The notes under the pieces: model-generated
Told to the model about the DNA's origin: nothing
What the model saw: the letters and a program-made list of their open reading frames with translations, nothing else
The model's database searches: none
From: Hymenobacter polaris
GTDB lineage: Bacteria > Bacteroidota > Bacteroidia > Cytophagales > Hymenobacteraceae
Assembly (NCBI RefSeq): GCF_012927305.1
Contig: NZ_JABBGH010000003.1
Coordinates: 310,001 to 374,000, forward strand
DNA: 64,000 nucleotides
Reading direction: 5' to 3'
Made by a program: the position numbers and the translations under genes
Shown: positions 42,934 to 51,218 of the stretch, piece by piece
How the letters are laid out: every line of letters starts with the position of its first letter
Numbering within the stretch: the first letter of the stretch is position 1

Positions 42934-43749
42934 ATGGCTGCTAAACCTAATTTTCTGTACGACCAAGTGATGCCTAAGATATATGGCATCGGTGCTGCCG
43001 TAGTTATCATTGGTGCTCTATTCAAGATTCTGCACTGGAAAGGTGCTGACGTTATGCTAATGGTGGGCCTCGGCACAGAGGCCGTTATTTTCTTCCTGAG
43101 TGCCTTCCAGCCCCACTCGCCCGATACCGACTGGTCGCTGGTATATCCCGAGCTAAGCGAAGGGTATGACCCCTCGACCAACGACAACCGCTTCCGCGAT
43201 GCCAAAACGCCTGCGCCTAATGGCTTGACTGGCAAGCTGGACGACATGCTGAAAAACGCTAACGTAACTCCCGAAGCGCTAGCTAACCTGGGCCAGGGCC
43301 TCAACCGCCTCAGCACCACCACCGCGCAGCTAGGCAAGCTGGGCGAGGCTACCAACGTAACCGACGAGTACACGCAGAAAGTGCGCGCCGCTGCCAACTC
43401 GCTCGACGGCATCAACAAGGCTTACGGCAACACCGTGGAGGCTATCTCTTCGCTGTCGAATGCTACTAATGACGCCAAGGAGTACCACGCCCAAGTACAG
43501 AATGTGACCAAAAACCTCGGCGCCTTGAACGCGGTGTACGAGATGGAACTGCAAGATGCCAACACGCACTTGAAGTCGATGAACCAGTTCTACGGCACCC
43601 TCGGCAAGGCCATGGAAAACATGGTGCAGGCTGGCAAAGACACCGAAAGCCTACAGCACCAGGTAGCCGACCTAACTGGCAACCTGTCGTCGCTCAACCG
43701 CGTGTACGGCAACATGCTGAACGCCATGCGCGCTGGTGCCCCTGCCTAG
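42934..43749 (+). CDS. gldL: T9SS/gliding motor protein GldL (PorL)
   Basis: A 271-residue inner-membrane protein. Two helices at the N-terminus (about residues 13-30 and 40-58; KIYGIGAAVVIIGALFKILH, then MVGLGTEAVIFFLSAFQP) are followed by a long, mostly helical cytoplasmic part with repeated Asn/Leu-rich coiled-coil turns. With GldM it forms the proton-driven motor that powers T9SS and gliding. The Lys and Glu in the helices (IFKILHWKG, GTEAV) fit the proton path. The stop TAG lies in GCCTAGGC. Confidence 0.95.
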   Translation: MAAKPNFLYDQVMPKIYGIGAAVVIIGALFKILHWKGADVMLMVGLGTEAVIFFLSAFQPHSPDTDWSLVYPELSEGYDPSTNDNRFRDAKTPAPNGLTGKLDDMLKNANVTPEALANLGQGLNRLSTTTAQLGKLGEATNVTDEYTQKVRAAANSLDGINKAYGNTVEAISSLSNATNDAKEYHAQVQNVTKNLGALNAVYEMELQDANTHLKSMNQFYGTLGKAMENMVQAGKDTESLQHQVADLTGNLSSLNRVYGNMLNAMRAGAPA

Positions 43750-43797
43750 GCTAAACAAGGTCATCTTTATTCAATTAGTTAATTAGAAAGATATCCG

Positions 43798-45384
43798 ATG
43801 GCAGGTGCTAAAGAAACACCGCGGCAGAAGATGATTGGCATGATGTACCTCGTGCTAACTGCTCTGCTCGCGCTGCAAGTGAACTCAGCTATCTTGCTGA
43901 AGTTCAAGTTTATCGACGATAGCCTTACCGATGTAAACGCCAAAACTGACCAAGCAGCTGCTAACACAGTGAAGGGCATCGAGGCGGCGGTGAAAAAGAA
44001 TCAGAATCAGGCGGGCGACATTGCCGTGCTTAAGAAGAGCGAAGAGATTCGTGAGGAGACGAAAAAGGTTGTTGACTACCTCAATGAGGTGCGCGACAAG
44101 CTTATCACGTCAACGGAGAACGTTAAGGGCAAGAACGACTATAAGAACATGAGCGCTGAGGACAAGGTGGCTATCACCATGCTCGGCGGCAAGCAAAACG
44201 GCTTGGCTTACCCCATGCAGAAGCGCTTGAACGACTATTCGGAGTACATCAAGCAGTTCGTGCCCGATGCCATGCCCCTGGCACTCGATGCTAAGAATGA
44301 CCCGCGCATTGCCCCTAGCTCAGAGCAAAAGAACAAGAGCTTCGCCGAACTGAACTTCGAGAACACGCCGGTAGTAGCCGCGCTGGCCGTACTGAGCCAG
44401 AAGGAAACCGAAGTGCTGAAGTACCAGGCTGATGCCCTGCAAAAGCAAGCTGAGAAAGTAGGCGCCAAAACCATCGTATTTGATAAGCTGGGCGCTTTTG
44501 CCTCGGCCGAATCGAACACGGTAGCGGCTGGCACCAAGTACAAGGCTGACCTGTTTTTGACGGCTGCCGCCACGGGCCTCAAGCAAAATATGACCTACAA
44601 CGGCCAACCCCTGAAAGTTGGTCCTGATGGCCACGGCAAAGTAGAGTTCACGGCTCGTCCTGGCAACTTCGACGCTTCGGGCAACGCCAAAGCTTCGTGG
44701 ATTGGCAAAATCACCATCAACCAAGGAGGCCGCGATACCACTTTCACTCAGAAGGTTGATTACACTGTTACCAAGCCGGTAATGCAGATTCAGTCGGCTT
44801 CGGTGCAGGCTTTGTATTACGAGTGCGGCAACAAGCTGAGCGTGCAGGTGCCGGCCCTAGGGGCGCAGTACCAGCCGGCCTTCTCGGCTTCGGGGGCGCA
44901 GGTTATTACGGGCCAAAAAGGCGAAGTGACCCTGGTGCCCAACGCCCGCGAGGTAACGCTGAACGTGAGCAGCGGTGGCAACGCTATTGGCTCGCAAGAA
45001 TTCAAGGTGCGGCCGGTGCCTAACCCCACTATCCAGTGCTACGCTGGCAGCACCGAAGTAAACGAAAAGGCTGGCACTCCTGCCAGCGCGCTTCGCTCGA
45101 TTACGCTGCGTGCAGTAGCTGACCCCGGCTTCAAGACTTTCCTGCCCGATGATGCCCGCTACCGCGTATCGCACTTCCAGGCCGTTCTAGCCCGTGGCAA
45201 GCGCCCGGTAATTGGGCCGGTAGAAGTGAACGGCCCGACGGGTAACTTCAGCAACATGGTTGACGCCGCCAAGGAAGGCGACCGCCTGTATATCGAAGTA
45301 AAAGGTGTGCAGCGCCAGAACTTCCAAAACCAGATTAAGGATGTGCAGATGCCTTCCCGCATCTTCAACGTGCCGCTGCAATAA
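43798..45384 (+). CDS. gldM: T9SS/gliding motor protein GldM (PorM)
   Basis: A 528-residue protein with one N-terminal helix (about residues 15-33; MIGMMYLVLTALLALQVNS) and a long periplasmic part of four beta domains reaching the GldK/GldN ring. Family features: RQKMIGMMYLVLTALLALQ at the start, VNSAILLKFKFIDDSL, and C-terminal Ig-like units (FSNMVDAAKEGDRLYIEVKG). It transmits motion from the GldL motor to the outer-membrane ring. 48 nt after gldL, 35 nt before gldN. Confidence 0.96.
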   Translation: MAGAKETPRQKMIGMMYLVLTALLALQVNSAILLKFKFIDDSLTDVNAKTDQAAANTVKGIEAAVKKNQNQAGDIAVLKKSEEIREETKKVVDYLNEVRDKLITSTENVKGKNDYKNMSAEDKVAITMLGGKQNGLAYPMQKRLNDYSEYIKQFVPDAMPLALDAKNDPRIAPSSEQKNKSFAELNFENTPVVAALAVLSQKETEVLKYQADALQKQAEKVGAKTIVFDKLGAFASAESNTVAAGTKYKADLFLTAAATGLKQNMTYNGQPLKVGPDGHGKVEFTARPGNFDASGNAKASWIGKITINQGGRDTTFTQKVDYTVTKPVMQIQSASVQALYYECGNKLSVQVPALGAQYQPAFSASGAQVITGQKGEVTLVPNAREVTLNVSSGGNAIGSQEFKVRPVPNPTIQCYAGSTEVNEKAGTPASALRSITLRAVADPGFKTFLPDDARYRVSHFQAVLARGKRPVIGPVEVNGPTGNFSNMVDAAKEGDRLYIEVKGVQRQNFQNQIKDVQMPSRIFNVPLQ

Positions 45385-45419
45385 TTAGAATCTACCTTCA
45401 GCTTATTAATCACTACGTT

Positions 45420-46436
45420 ATGACCCGCTATTTCAAAGTTCTGCCCGTAACGGCGGCCGCAATGCTCCTGGCCCTAGCCGGCCATGCGCAAGAGCAGGCG
45501 GCGGCAGTGGCTTCGACCGGTGCCGTGCGTCCCATCCCGGTGTCGGACCAGATGTTTAAGAAAACTATCTGGCGCGCCATCGACTTGCGCGAAAAGCAAA
45601 ACCGCCCCATGTTCTCGGATGGCCACGAAATCAGCCGGGTCATTATCGAGGCCGTAAAGCGCGGCGAGCTTACCCCTTACCGCAGCGATTCGGTCACCAC
45701 GACCATCACGGCCAAGGAGATGTCAGCCAACATGTCGTACCCTATAGAAGCTCCCATCAGCCCCGACGCTGACGGCGGTGACTGGGGTGCGGGTGCCCCG
45801 CCGGCTACCAAGAAAAAGGCTGCCGCCAACGATGGCTGGGGTAGCTCGAGCAGCAGCAGCGGTGGCTGGGGTGCGCCAGTGGCGGCAGCCAAGCCGAAGG
45901 GCACGCCTAAGCGCGATGCGAAAGGCAAAATTATGAAGGACAAGCGCGGCCGTGTCATCTACCAAACGGTGGCTGCTACGCCCGCCCCTGTGGTAGCGCC
46001 GCCCGCTACGTCGGACGAATACCGCCCCAAGGACATCTACCAGATGGAGCTGACCGAGGAGATGATTTTCGACAAGAAGCGCTCGCGGATGTACCATCAA
46101 ATCAAGACCATCTCGCTCAAGCTGCCTTCTACGCTGAAAGCCAACGTATCGGGACTTGAGAAGAATGTGGCTTCTTTTAAGTATGCCGACTTGGTGAAGG
46201 TGTTCCGCAACAATCCGCAGACGGCCATTTGGTTTAATGCGCAGAACGATGCGCAGCACAAGAATCTGGCTGACGCTTTTGAACTGTGGCTGTTCAACTC
46301 CTACATCGTGAAGGTGTCGAATCCTTCGGGCGACGACTTGGCTACGCAGTACGGTAGTGAGCGCGATGGCCTGCTAGCCGCTCAGCAAACCGCCGCCGAC
46401 CTGGTAGAGTACGAGTACAATCTGTGGTCTTTCTAA
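45420..46436 (+). CDS. gldN: T9SS/gliding ring protein GldN (PorN)
   Basis: A 338-residue periplasmic protein with signal peptide (cleavage near LAGHAQEQ). Typical: VSDQMFKKTIWRAIDLREKQ, MFSDGHEISRVIIEAVKRG, DIYQMELTEEMIFDKKRSRM and FRNNPQTAIWFNAQND. The middle (about 118-205) has a Gly/Ser/Ala-rich insert (WGSSSSSSGGWGAP, KPKGTPKRDAKGKIMKDKRG) that is not part of the core. With GldK it builds the periplasmic ring. Last gene of the operon, followed by a terminator. Confidence 0.95.
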   Translation: MTRYFKVLPVTAAAMLLALAGHAQEQAAAVASTGAVRPIPVSDQMFKKTIWRAIDLREKQNRPMFSDGHEISRVIIEAVKRGELTPYRSDSVTTTITAKEMSANMSYPIEAPISPDADGGDWGAGAPPATKKKAAANDGWGSSSSSSGGWGAPVAAAKPKGTPKRDAKGKIMKDKRGRVIYQTVAATPAPVVAPPATSDEYRPKDIYQMELTEEMIFDKKRSRMYHQIKTISLKLPSTLKANVSGLEKNVASFKYADLVKVFRNNPQTAIWFNAQNDAQHKNLADAFELWLFNSYIVKVSNPSGDDLATQYGSERDGLLAAQQTAADLVEYEYNLWSF

Positions 46437-46481
46437 GCCGCGGATTTAACAGATATGTAGCTTAGGCTTCTCTGCTACGCG

Positions 46482-46511
46482 AAGAGCCCCGACCATCCGG
46501 TCGGGGCTCTT
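46482..46511 (+). terminator. 13-bp hairpin after gldN
   Basis: AAGAGCCCCGACC (46482-46494) pairs perfectly with GGTCGGGGCTCTT (46499-46511) around a 4-nt loop, followed by T. Strong intrinsic terminator of the T9SS operon, 45 nt after the stop. Confidence 0.92.
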
Positions 46512-46595
46512 TTGTTTATTAAGGAGCGCAAAAGTGCCTAGGGCTAGCTTATGCTTCTGAAACTGCCCTAGGGCAGCCGGCCAAAGCCTAAGGGG

Positions 46596-48422
46596 TTATT
46601 CGACGGAGGTGGCGGGCGTGGCGGTTTCCTGCTGGTCGAAGTAGTTGAGCAGTACCTTGGCTTTGGCTTTGCCTACTTCAGCTACCAACTGAGCTTCGGT
46701 CAACTCCTTGATTTTTTTAACTGACTTAAACTTGTTGAGTAGCTTATCGGCCGTGACGGGGCCTAGGCCCTTCACGTCGGTTAGCTCGGTTTTGAGGGTG
46801 GCGGCGTCGCGCCGCGAGCGGTGAAACGTGATGCCGAAGCGGTGCACCTCGTCGCGCATGCGCTGGAAGAGGCGCAGGCTTTCGCTTTTCTTATCGATGT
46901 AAAGCGGCAGCGGGTCATTGGGCACGTAAATCTCCTCCAGGCGCTTGGCAATGCCGATAACGGCCATCTGGCCCCATAAATTAAGGTCTTTTAGCGCCTT
47001 CACGGCCATGCTGAGCTGGCCCTTGCCACCGTCTACAATTACCAGCTGGGGCAGGCTAGCGCCCTCGTCCACAAGGCGGCGGTAGCGGCGCGTCACCACC
47101 TCATACATCGTATCGAAGTCGTTGGGGCCTACTACCGTTTTCACGTGGTAGTGGCGATAGTCTTTCTTGCTGGGCCGGGCGTTGCGAAAGCATACCATGG
47201 CCGACACCGGATTGTCGCCCTGAAAGTTGGAGTTGTCGAAGCATTCGATGTGCTTGGGTAGCTCGGTCAGGCGCAGGTCTTTTTTTATCTGCTCCATGAT
47301 GCGGACCTCGTTCACATCCTTGCTTTTCTCGTTCATGCTTTCCTTTTCCTTGCGGGCGTATAGCACGTTCTTAATGCTCAGCTCTAGTAGCTTACGCTTG
47401 TCGCCAATTTGCGGCTGGGCGATGCTGACGCCGGGAAGCGGCAGGTCGCCCACGGGCACGTTGGTCAGAATTTCCCGCGCCTCGCTGGCAAACTCCTGGC
47501 GCAGCTGCATGATGAGCGGGGCCAGAATTTCGGCGTCGGTTTCGTCGAGCTTCTTGGTTAGCTCCAGGTTTTGGGTGAGGATGATGCTGCCATTCATCAC
47601 CTTGAAGTAGTTGACGAACGCCGCCTTTTCGTTGGAGGCGATGCTGAACACGTCGATGTTAGTTAGCGAAGCATTCACAATTGTGCTCTTGGCCTGGAAC
47701 TCATCAAGCTTATCGAGCTTCTGCTTGAACTGGTGCGCCAGCTCGTACTGCATTTCCTGGGCCGCCGCGGTCATCTTCTCGCGGAAGTACTGCCTAGGCA
47801 GCCGTAAGTCGCCGTTCAGAATCTGGCGAATCTGCTGAATATATTGCTGGTAAGCTGCCTCGTCCTCGTTGCCCACGCAGGGGCCTTTGCAGTTGCCGAT
47901 ATGGTATTCTAGGCACACCTTAAACTTGCCAGCCGCTACGTTCTCGGGGCTCAGGTTGTAGGTGCAGGTGCGCAGCGGGTACAAGGCCCGAATCAGCTCC
48001 AGCAGCACGTTGAGGGCGCCCTGGTTGGCGTAAGGGCCGTAGTACTGACCATCGTCGGGCTGCTTATTGCGCGTAGGAATGAGGCGCGGAAAGCGCTCGT
48101 TAGTTAATAGTAAATAGGGATAGGTTTTGCCATCCTTCAGCAGGATGTTATACTTGGGCTGGTGCTGCTTTATCAGGTTGTTTTCCAGCAAGAAAGCGTC
48201 CGATTCCGAGTTGACGATGGTAAACTCAATGCGCTTGATGTTCTTGACCAGCTGCTGGGTTTTCTTGTTGTGGTCCTGTTTGGTGAAGTAGCTGCTCACG
48301 CGCTTACGCAGGTCCACCGCCTTGCCCACGTAGATGATGCCCTCGTCGTCGTAGTAGCGGTACACGCCGGGCTGGTGCGGCAAGTGGCTTATTTGTTCCT
48401 GGAGTTCGGGTTTGGCTGCCAT
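46596..48422 (-). CDS. uvrC: excinuclease ABC subunit C
   Basis: Makes both incisions in nucleotide excision repair with UvrA and UvrB. The 608-residue protein has the N-terminal GIY-YIG nuclease (GVYRYYDDEGIIYVGKAVDL, about residues 19-40), a Cys-rich part (CKGPCVGNED), the RNase H-like C-terminal nuclease (HIECFDNSNFQGDNPVSAMV, VIVDGGKGQLSMAV) and a terminal helix-hairpin-helix (DVKGLGPVTADKLLNKF). The UvrB-binding helix is less clear. The spacer in front of its ATG is entirely an inverted-repeat element. Confidence 0.96.
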   Translation of the reverse strand: MAAKPELQEQISHLPHQPGVYRYYDDEGIIYVGKAVDLRKRVSSYFTKQDHNKKTQQLVKNIKRIEFTIVNSESDAFLLENNLIKQHQPKYNILLKDGKTYPYLLLTNERFPRLIPTRNKQPDDGQYYGPYANQGALNVLLELIRALYPLRTCTYNLSPENVAAGKFKVCLEYHIGNCKGPCVGNEDEAAYQQYIQQIRQILNGDLRLPRQYFREKMTAAAQEMQYELAHQFKQKLDKLDEFQAKSTIVNASLTNIDVFSIASNEKAAFVNYFKVMNGSIILTQNLELTKKLDETDAEILAPLIMQLRQEFASEAREILTNVPVGDLPLPGVSIAQPQIGDKRKLLELSIKNVLYARKEKESMNEKSKDVNEVRIMEQIKKDLRLTELPKHIECFDNSNFQGDNPVSAMVCFRNARPSKKDYRHYHVKTVVGPNDFDTMYEVVTRRYRRLVDEGASLPQLVIVDGGKGQLSMAVKALKDLNLWGQMAVIGIAKRLEEIYVPNDPLPLYIDKKSESLRLFQRMRDEVHRFGITFHRSRRDAATLKTELTDVKGLGPVTADKLLNKFKSVKKIKELTEAQLVAEVGKAKAKVLLNYFDQQETATPATSVE

Positions 48423-48691
48423 AGACCGCAGATTTAACGGATTTAACGGATTGCGCGGATACGCTTGGCTGCGCCAAGCTGGCTACGCGGACGTAAGATG
48501 AAAAGAGGGCGGCTTTGACACGCTAGTGGCCCTAGGGCTAGGGGTAGCCGCCTGGGTTAAACGCAAAACGGCTGGCAAAAGTAGCCAGCCGTTTAAGAGT
48601 ACATTGCTTAAAGCCTACGTCATCCGCGTAGCCAGCTTGGCGCAGCCAAGCGTATCCGCGCAATCCGTTAAATCCGTTAAATCTGCGGTCT
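48423..48691. repeat. element with perfect 69-bp terminal inverted repeats between the PBP gene and uvrC
   Basis: Left arm 48423-48491 and right arm 48623-48691 are perfect complements. The arms carry GATTTAACGGATTTAACGGA and a nested palindrome (CTTGGCTGCGCCAAGCTGGC). The 131-bp centre holds CCCTAGGG and a hairpin (48566-48594). The right arm ends on the first base of the PBP stop codon complement, and the left arm begins 1 nt outside the uvrC ATG, so the element is the whole spacer. It has no gene. Arm identity implies recent insertion or gene conversion. Confidence 0.9.
48566..48594 (-). terminator. 11-bp hairpin inside the PBP/uvrC element
   Basis: AAACGGCTGGC (48566-48576) and GCCAGCCGTTT (48584-48594) pair perfectly with a 7-nt loop. 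Read on the minus strand it ends in GTTTTGCG, so it can terminate transcripts of the PBP gene. If so, uvrC needs a promoter within the element. Confidence 0.7.
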
Positions 48692-51042
48692 TAGATGTCC
48701 TTGTCGTCCAGCACGTTGGCTTTAGGCTGCTGCAGGCGCTGCTCGTAGGGGATGCTATCCTGCTGCGTGGCGGGGCCGCGGTACTGCGAGCAGTCGAGTT
48801 GAATGGTGAGCGGCTTGCTGGGCAGGGGGAAAGGGCCGGTGTCAATATCCAGCGACTTATCGCGGTATACCTTCTGCATAAACAGGCCGTAGAGCGGCAG
48901 CGCCAGGCGCGCCCCTTGCCCGTAGGCGCCGGTGCGGAAGTGGATGCTACGGTCTTCGCCGCCCACCCACATGCCGCACACTAGGTTAGGCGTCAGGCCC
49001 ATAAACCAGGCATCGGAGTAGTTAGACGTAGTGCCCGTCTTGGCCCCGATGGTGGTATTGAACTTGAAGCCCGTGTGCAGGATGGTGCTGGTGCCGCCCG
49101 GCTCGGTGGTACTGGCTTGCAGCATGTTGGTCATCACGTAGGCGGTTTCCTCGCTCAGGGCTTCCTTGGTTTGGGCCACGAAGCGGCGCAGCTCGTTGCC
49201 GTTCTTGTCCTCGATGCGCGTCACCATAATGGGCTGGGTCCACACGCCCTTGTTCACGAACGTGCCGTAGGCGCCCACCAATTCATAGATGCTGCAGTCG
49301 GACGAGCCGAAGCCCACCGCCGGCACCGCCTCAACGGGCGAACTGATGCCTAGGCGCTTGGCGTAGGCTACTACCGTTTCGGGCCCCAGCTTCGATACCA
49401 ACCAGGCCGTTATCGAGTTCATGGAGCGGGCCAGGGCCTGCCGCAAGGTGAAGGTGCGCCCCGAAAAGCTGCCCTCAAAGTTGTGCGGCGTGTAGGCCGG
49501 GCGGCCCGCCACGGCCGGGAAAGTAGTGGGCACATCGGGCCTAGGGTAGCAAGGCGAATAGCCCTGGTCGATGGCCGCCGTGTACACGATGGGCTTAAAC
49601 GTAGAGCCCGGCTGGCGCTTGCCCTGCTTCACGTGGTCGTACTTGAAGAACTTGTAGTTGGGCCCACCCACCCAGGCTTTGATGTAGCCATTGAGCGGAT
49701 TCACCGCTAGGAAGCCCGCCCGCAGGTAGCGCTTGTAGTACGCCAGCGAGTCCATCGGCGACATCATCACCTGCTGCTCGCCCTGCCAGCTAAATACCGT
49801 CATGGGTATCTTGTGGTTGAGGTAGTAGCGCACCGAGTCCTTGTTGCCCTCGTAGCGCTCGACCAGCGACTTGTAGCGCTGGGTGCGGCGCATGGAAGCC
49901 TCCAGAAAGCCCGGAATCACGCGGCCGTTCTCGTCGCGCCAAGGCAACTGGCCTTTCCACTGCGCCGAAAACCACTTCTGCTGCAAGGCCAAGTGCTCAG
50001 CCACCGACTTCTCGGCGTAGGCCTGCATCCGCGAGTCGAGGGTGGTGTAAATCTTCAGGCCATCGGCGTACAGGTCGTGGTCGGTGTCGCGCGCCCAGGC
50101 TTGCAGGTACTTAGCCACCTCGGTGCGGAAGTAGGGGGCTAGGCCCTGCACCGGGCTCTCTACCGAGTAGTGTAGCACAATGGCCTTGGTGGTATCCTGG
50201 CGCAGCTCGGCGGCGGGCAGGTAACCATATTTGCTCATTTGCCGCAGCACCCAGTTGCGGCGCCGCTTCGAGCGCACCGGGTGCAGGGCCGGACTAAAGC
50301 GCGAGGGCGCGTTCACGATGCCCACCAGCGTAGCCGCCTCGGGCGTAGTCAGCTGCTTGGGGCTTTTGTTAAAGAAAGTTTTGGCGGCTGTATTGATGCC
50401 GAACGCGTTCGAGCCAAAATCCACGGTGTTGAAATACATCCGCAGAATTTCGCGCTTGGTGTAGTTGCGCTCGAGCCGGATGGCCAGCAGCCACTCCTTG
50501 GTTTTGGTGATAAGCAGCCCCAGCTTGCCGGACCCGTTAAGGGTGCCGTCGTTCAGGTCTTCGCGGGTGCGAAACAGCACCTTGGCTACCTGCTGGCTGA
50601 GCGTAGAGCCGCCGCCCGCCCGCCCTAGACCCTTCACGGCCCGCATAATGCTCTTGGGGTCGATGCCCGAGTGCTGCTCAAAGCGCACATCCTCCGTGGC
50701 AATGAGCGCGTCGATGACGTTCTGCGGCAAGTCCTGGTACTCGATGGGCGTCCGGTTTTCGCGGAAGTACTTGCCCAGCAAAACCCCATCGGCCGAGTAG
50801 ATTTCCGACGCCAGCTCGCTCTTCGGGTTTTCGAGCGAGTGCAGGTTGGGCATGCGCCCGAACAAGTTCAGGAAGTTGGCGTTGACGGCCGCCACGTAGA
50901 GCACCAGCGCTACTAGGCCCACACCAAACAGCCACCATAGCGTGCTGGTAAAGGCCTGAAACCGCCCCGGCCGCGCCGGTGCGGGCTTGCGCCGCGCCGC
51001 TGGGCTAGGGCGCGGGCGGGCAGGAGTAGGAGGAGTGGGCAT
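48691..51042 (-). CDS. mrcA: class A penicillin-binding protein 1A (transglycosylase/transpeptidase)
   Basis: A 783-residue bifunctional peptidoglycan synthase. After a Pro/Arg-rich cytoplasmic tail and one helix (about residues 35-55) comes the GT51 domain: ALIATEDVRFEQHSGIDPKS with catalytic Glu and GGGSTLSQQVAKVLF. The penicillin-binding domain has the three motifs STFK (PGSTFKPIVYTAA), SMN (ARSMNSITAWL) and KTGT (GAKTGTTSNYSDAWF). It is anchored in the inner membrane and builds the wall in the periplasm. Confidence 0.95.
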   Translation of the reverse strand: MPTPPTPARPRPSPAARRKPAPARPGRFQAFTSTLWWLFGVGLVALVLYVAAVNANFLNLFGRMPNLHSLENPKSELASEIYSADGVLLGKYFRENRTPIEYQDLPQNVIDALIATEDVRFEQHSGIDPKSIMRAVKGLGRAGGGSTLSQQVAKVLFRTREDLNDGTLNGSGKLGLLITKTKEWLLAIRLERNYTKREILRMYFNTVDFGSNAFGINTAAKTFFNKSPKQLTTPEAATLVGIVNAPSRFSPALHPVRSKRRRNWVLRQMSKYGYLPAAELRQDTTKAIVLHYSVESPVQGLAPYFRTEVAKYLQAWARDTDHDLYADGLKIYTTLDSRMQAYAEKSVAEHLALQQKWFSAQWKGQLPWRDENGRVIPGFLEASMRRTQRYKSLVERYEGNKDSVRYYLNHKIPMTVFSWQGEQQVMMSPMDSLAYYKRYLRAGFLAVNPLNGYIKAWVGGPNYKFFKYDHVKQGKRQPGSTFKPIVYTAAIDQGYSPCYPRPDVPTTFPAVAGRPAYTPHNFEGSFSGRTFTLRQALARSMNSITAWLVSKLGPETVVAYAKRLGISSPVEAVPAVGFGSSDCSIYELVGAYGTFVNKGVWTQPIMVTRIEDKNGNELRRFVAQTKEALSEETAYVMTNMLQASTTEPGGTSTILHTGFKFNTTIGAKTGTTSNYSDAWFMGLTPNLVCGMWVGGEDRSIHFRTGAYGQGARLALPLYGLFMQKVYRDKSLDIDTGPFPLPSKPLTIQLDCSQYRGPATQQDSIPYEQRLQQPKANVLDDKDI

Positions 51043-51218
51043 GAGTAGTAAAGAAGGATAAAAAATTGAGCAGCAAAAAGTTGCTAAGTAGCGCGTTGCC
51101 AGCGGCCGCGGGCTTAGGCCCTACTGGCCGGCCACTGCCAATGCGGAGCGTTGGCGCCGCCAGCCGGCCTAGGGCTGCTGCCTAGCAAAAAGTATGTCAA
51201 CTTAATACCCGCTACCAG

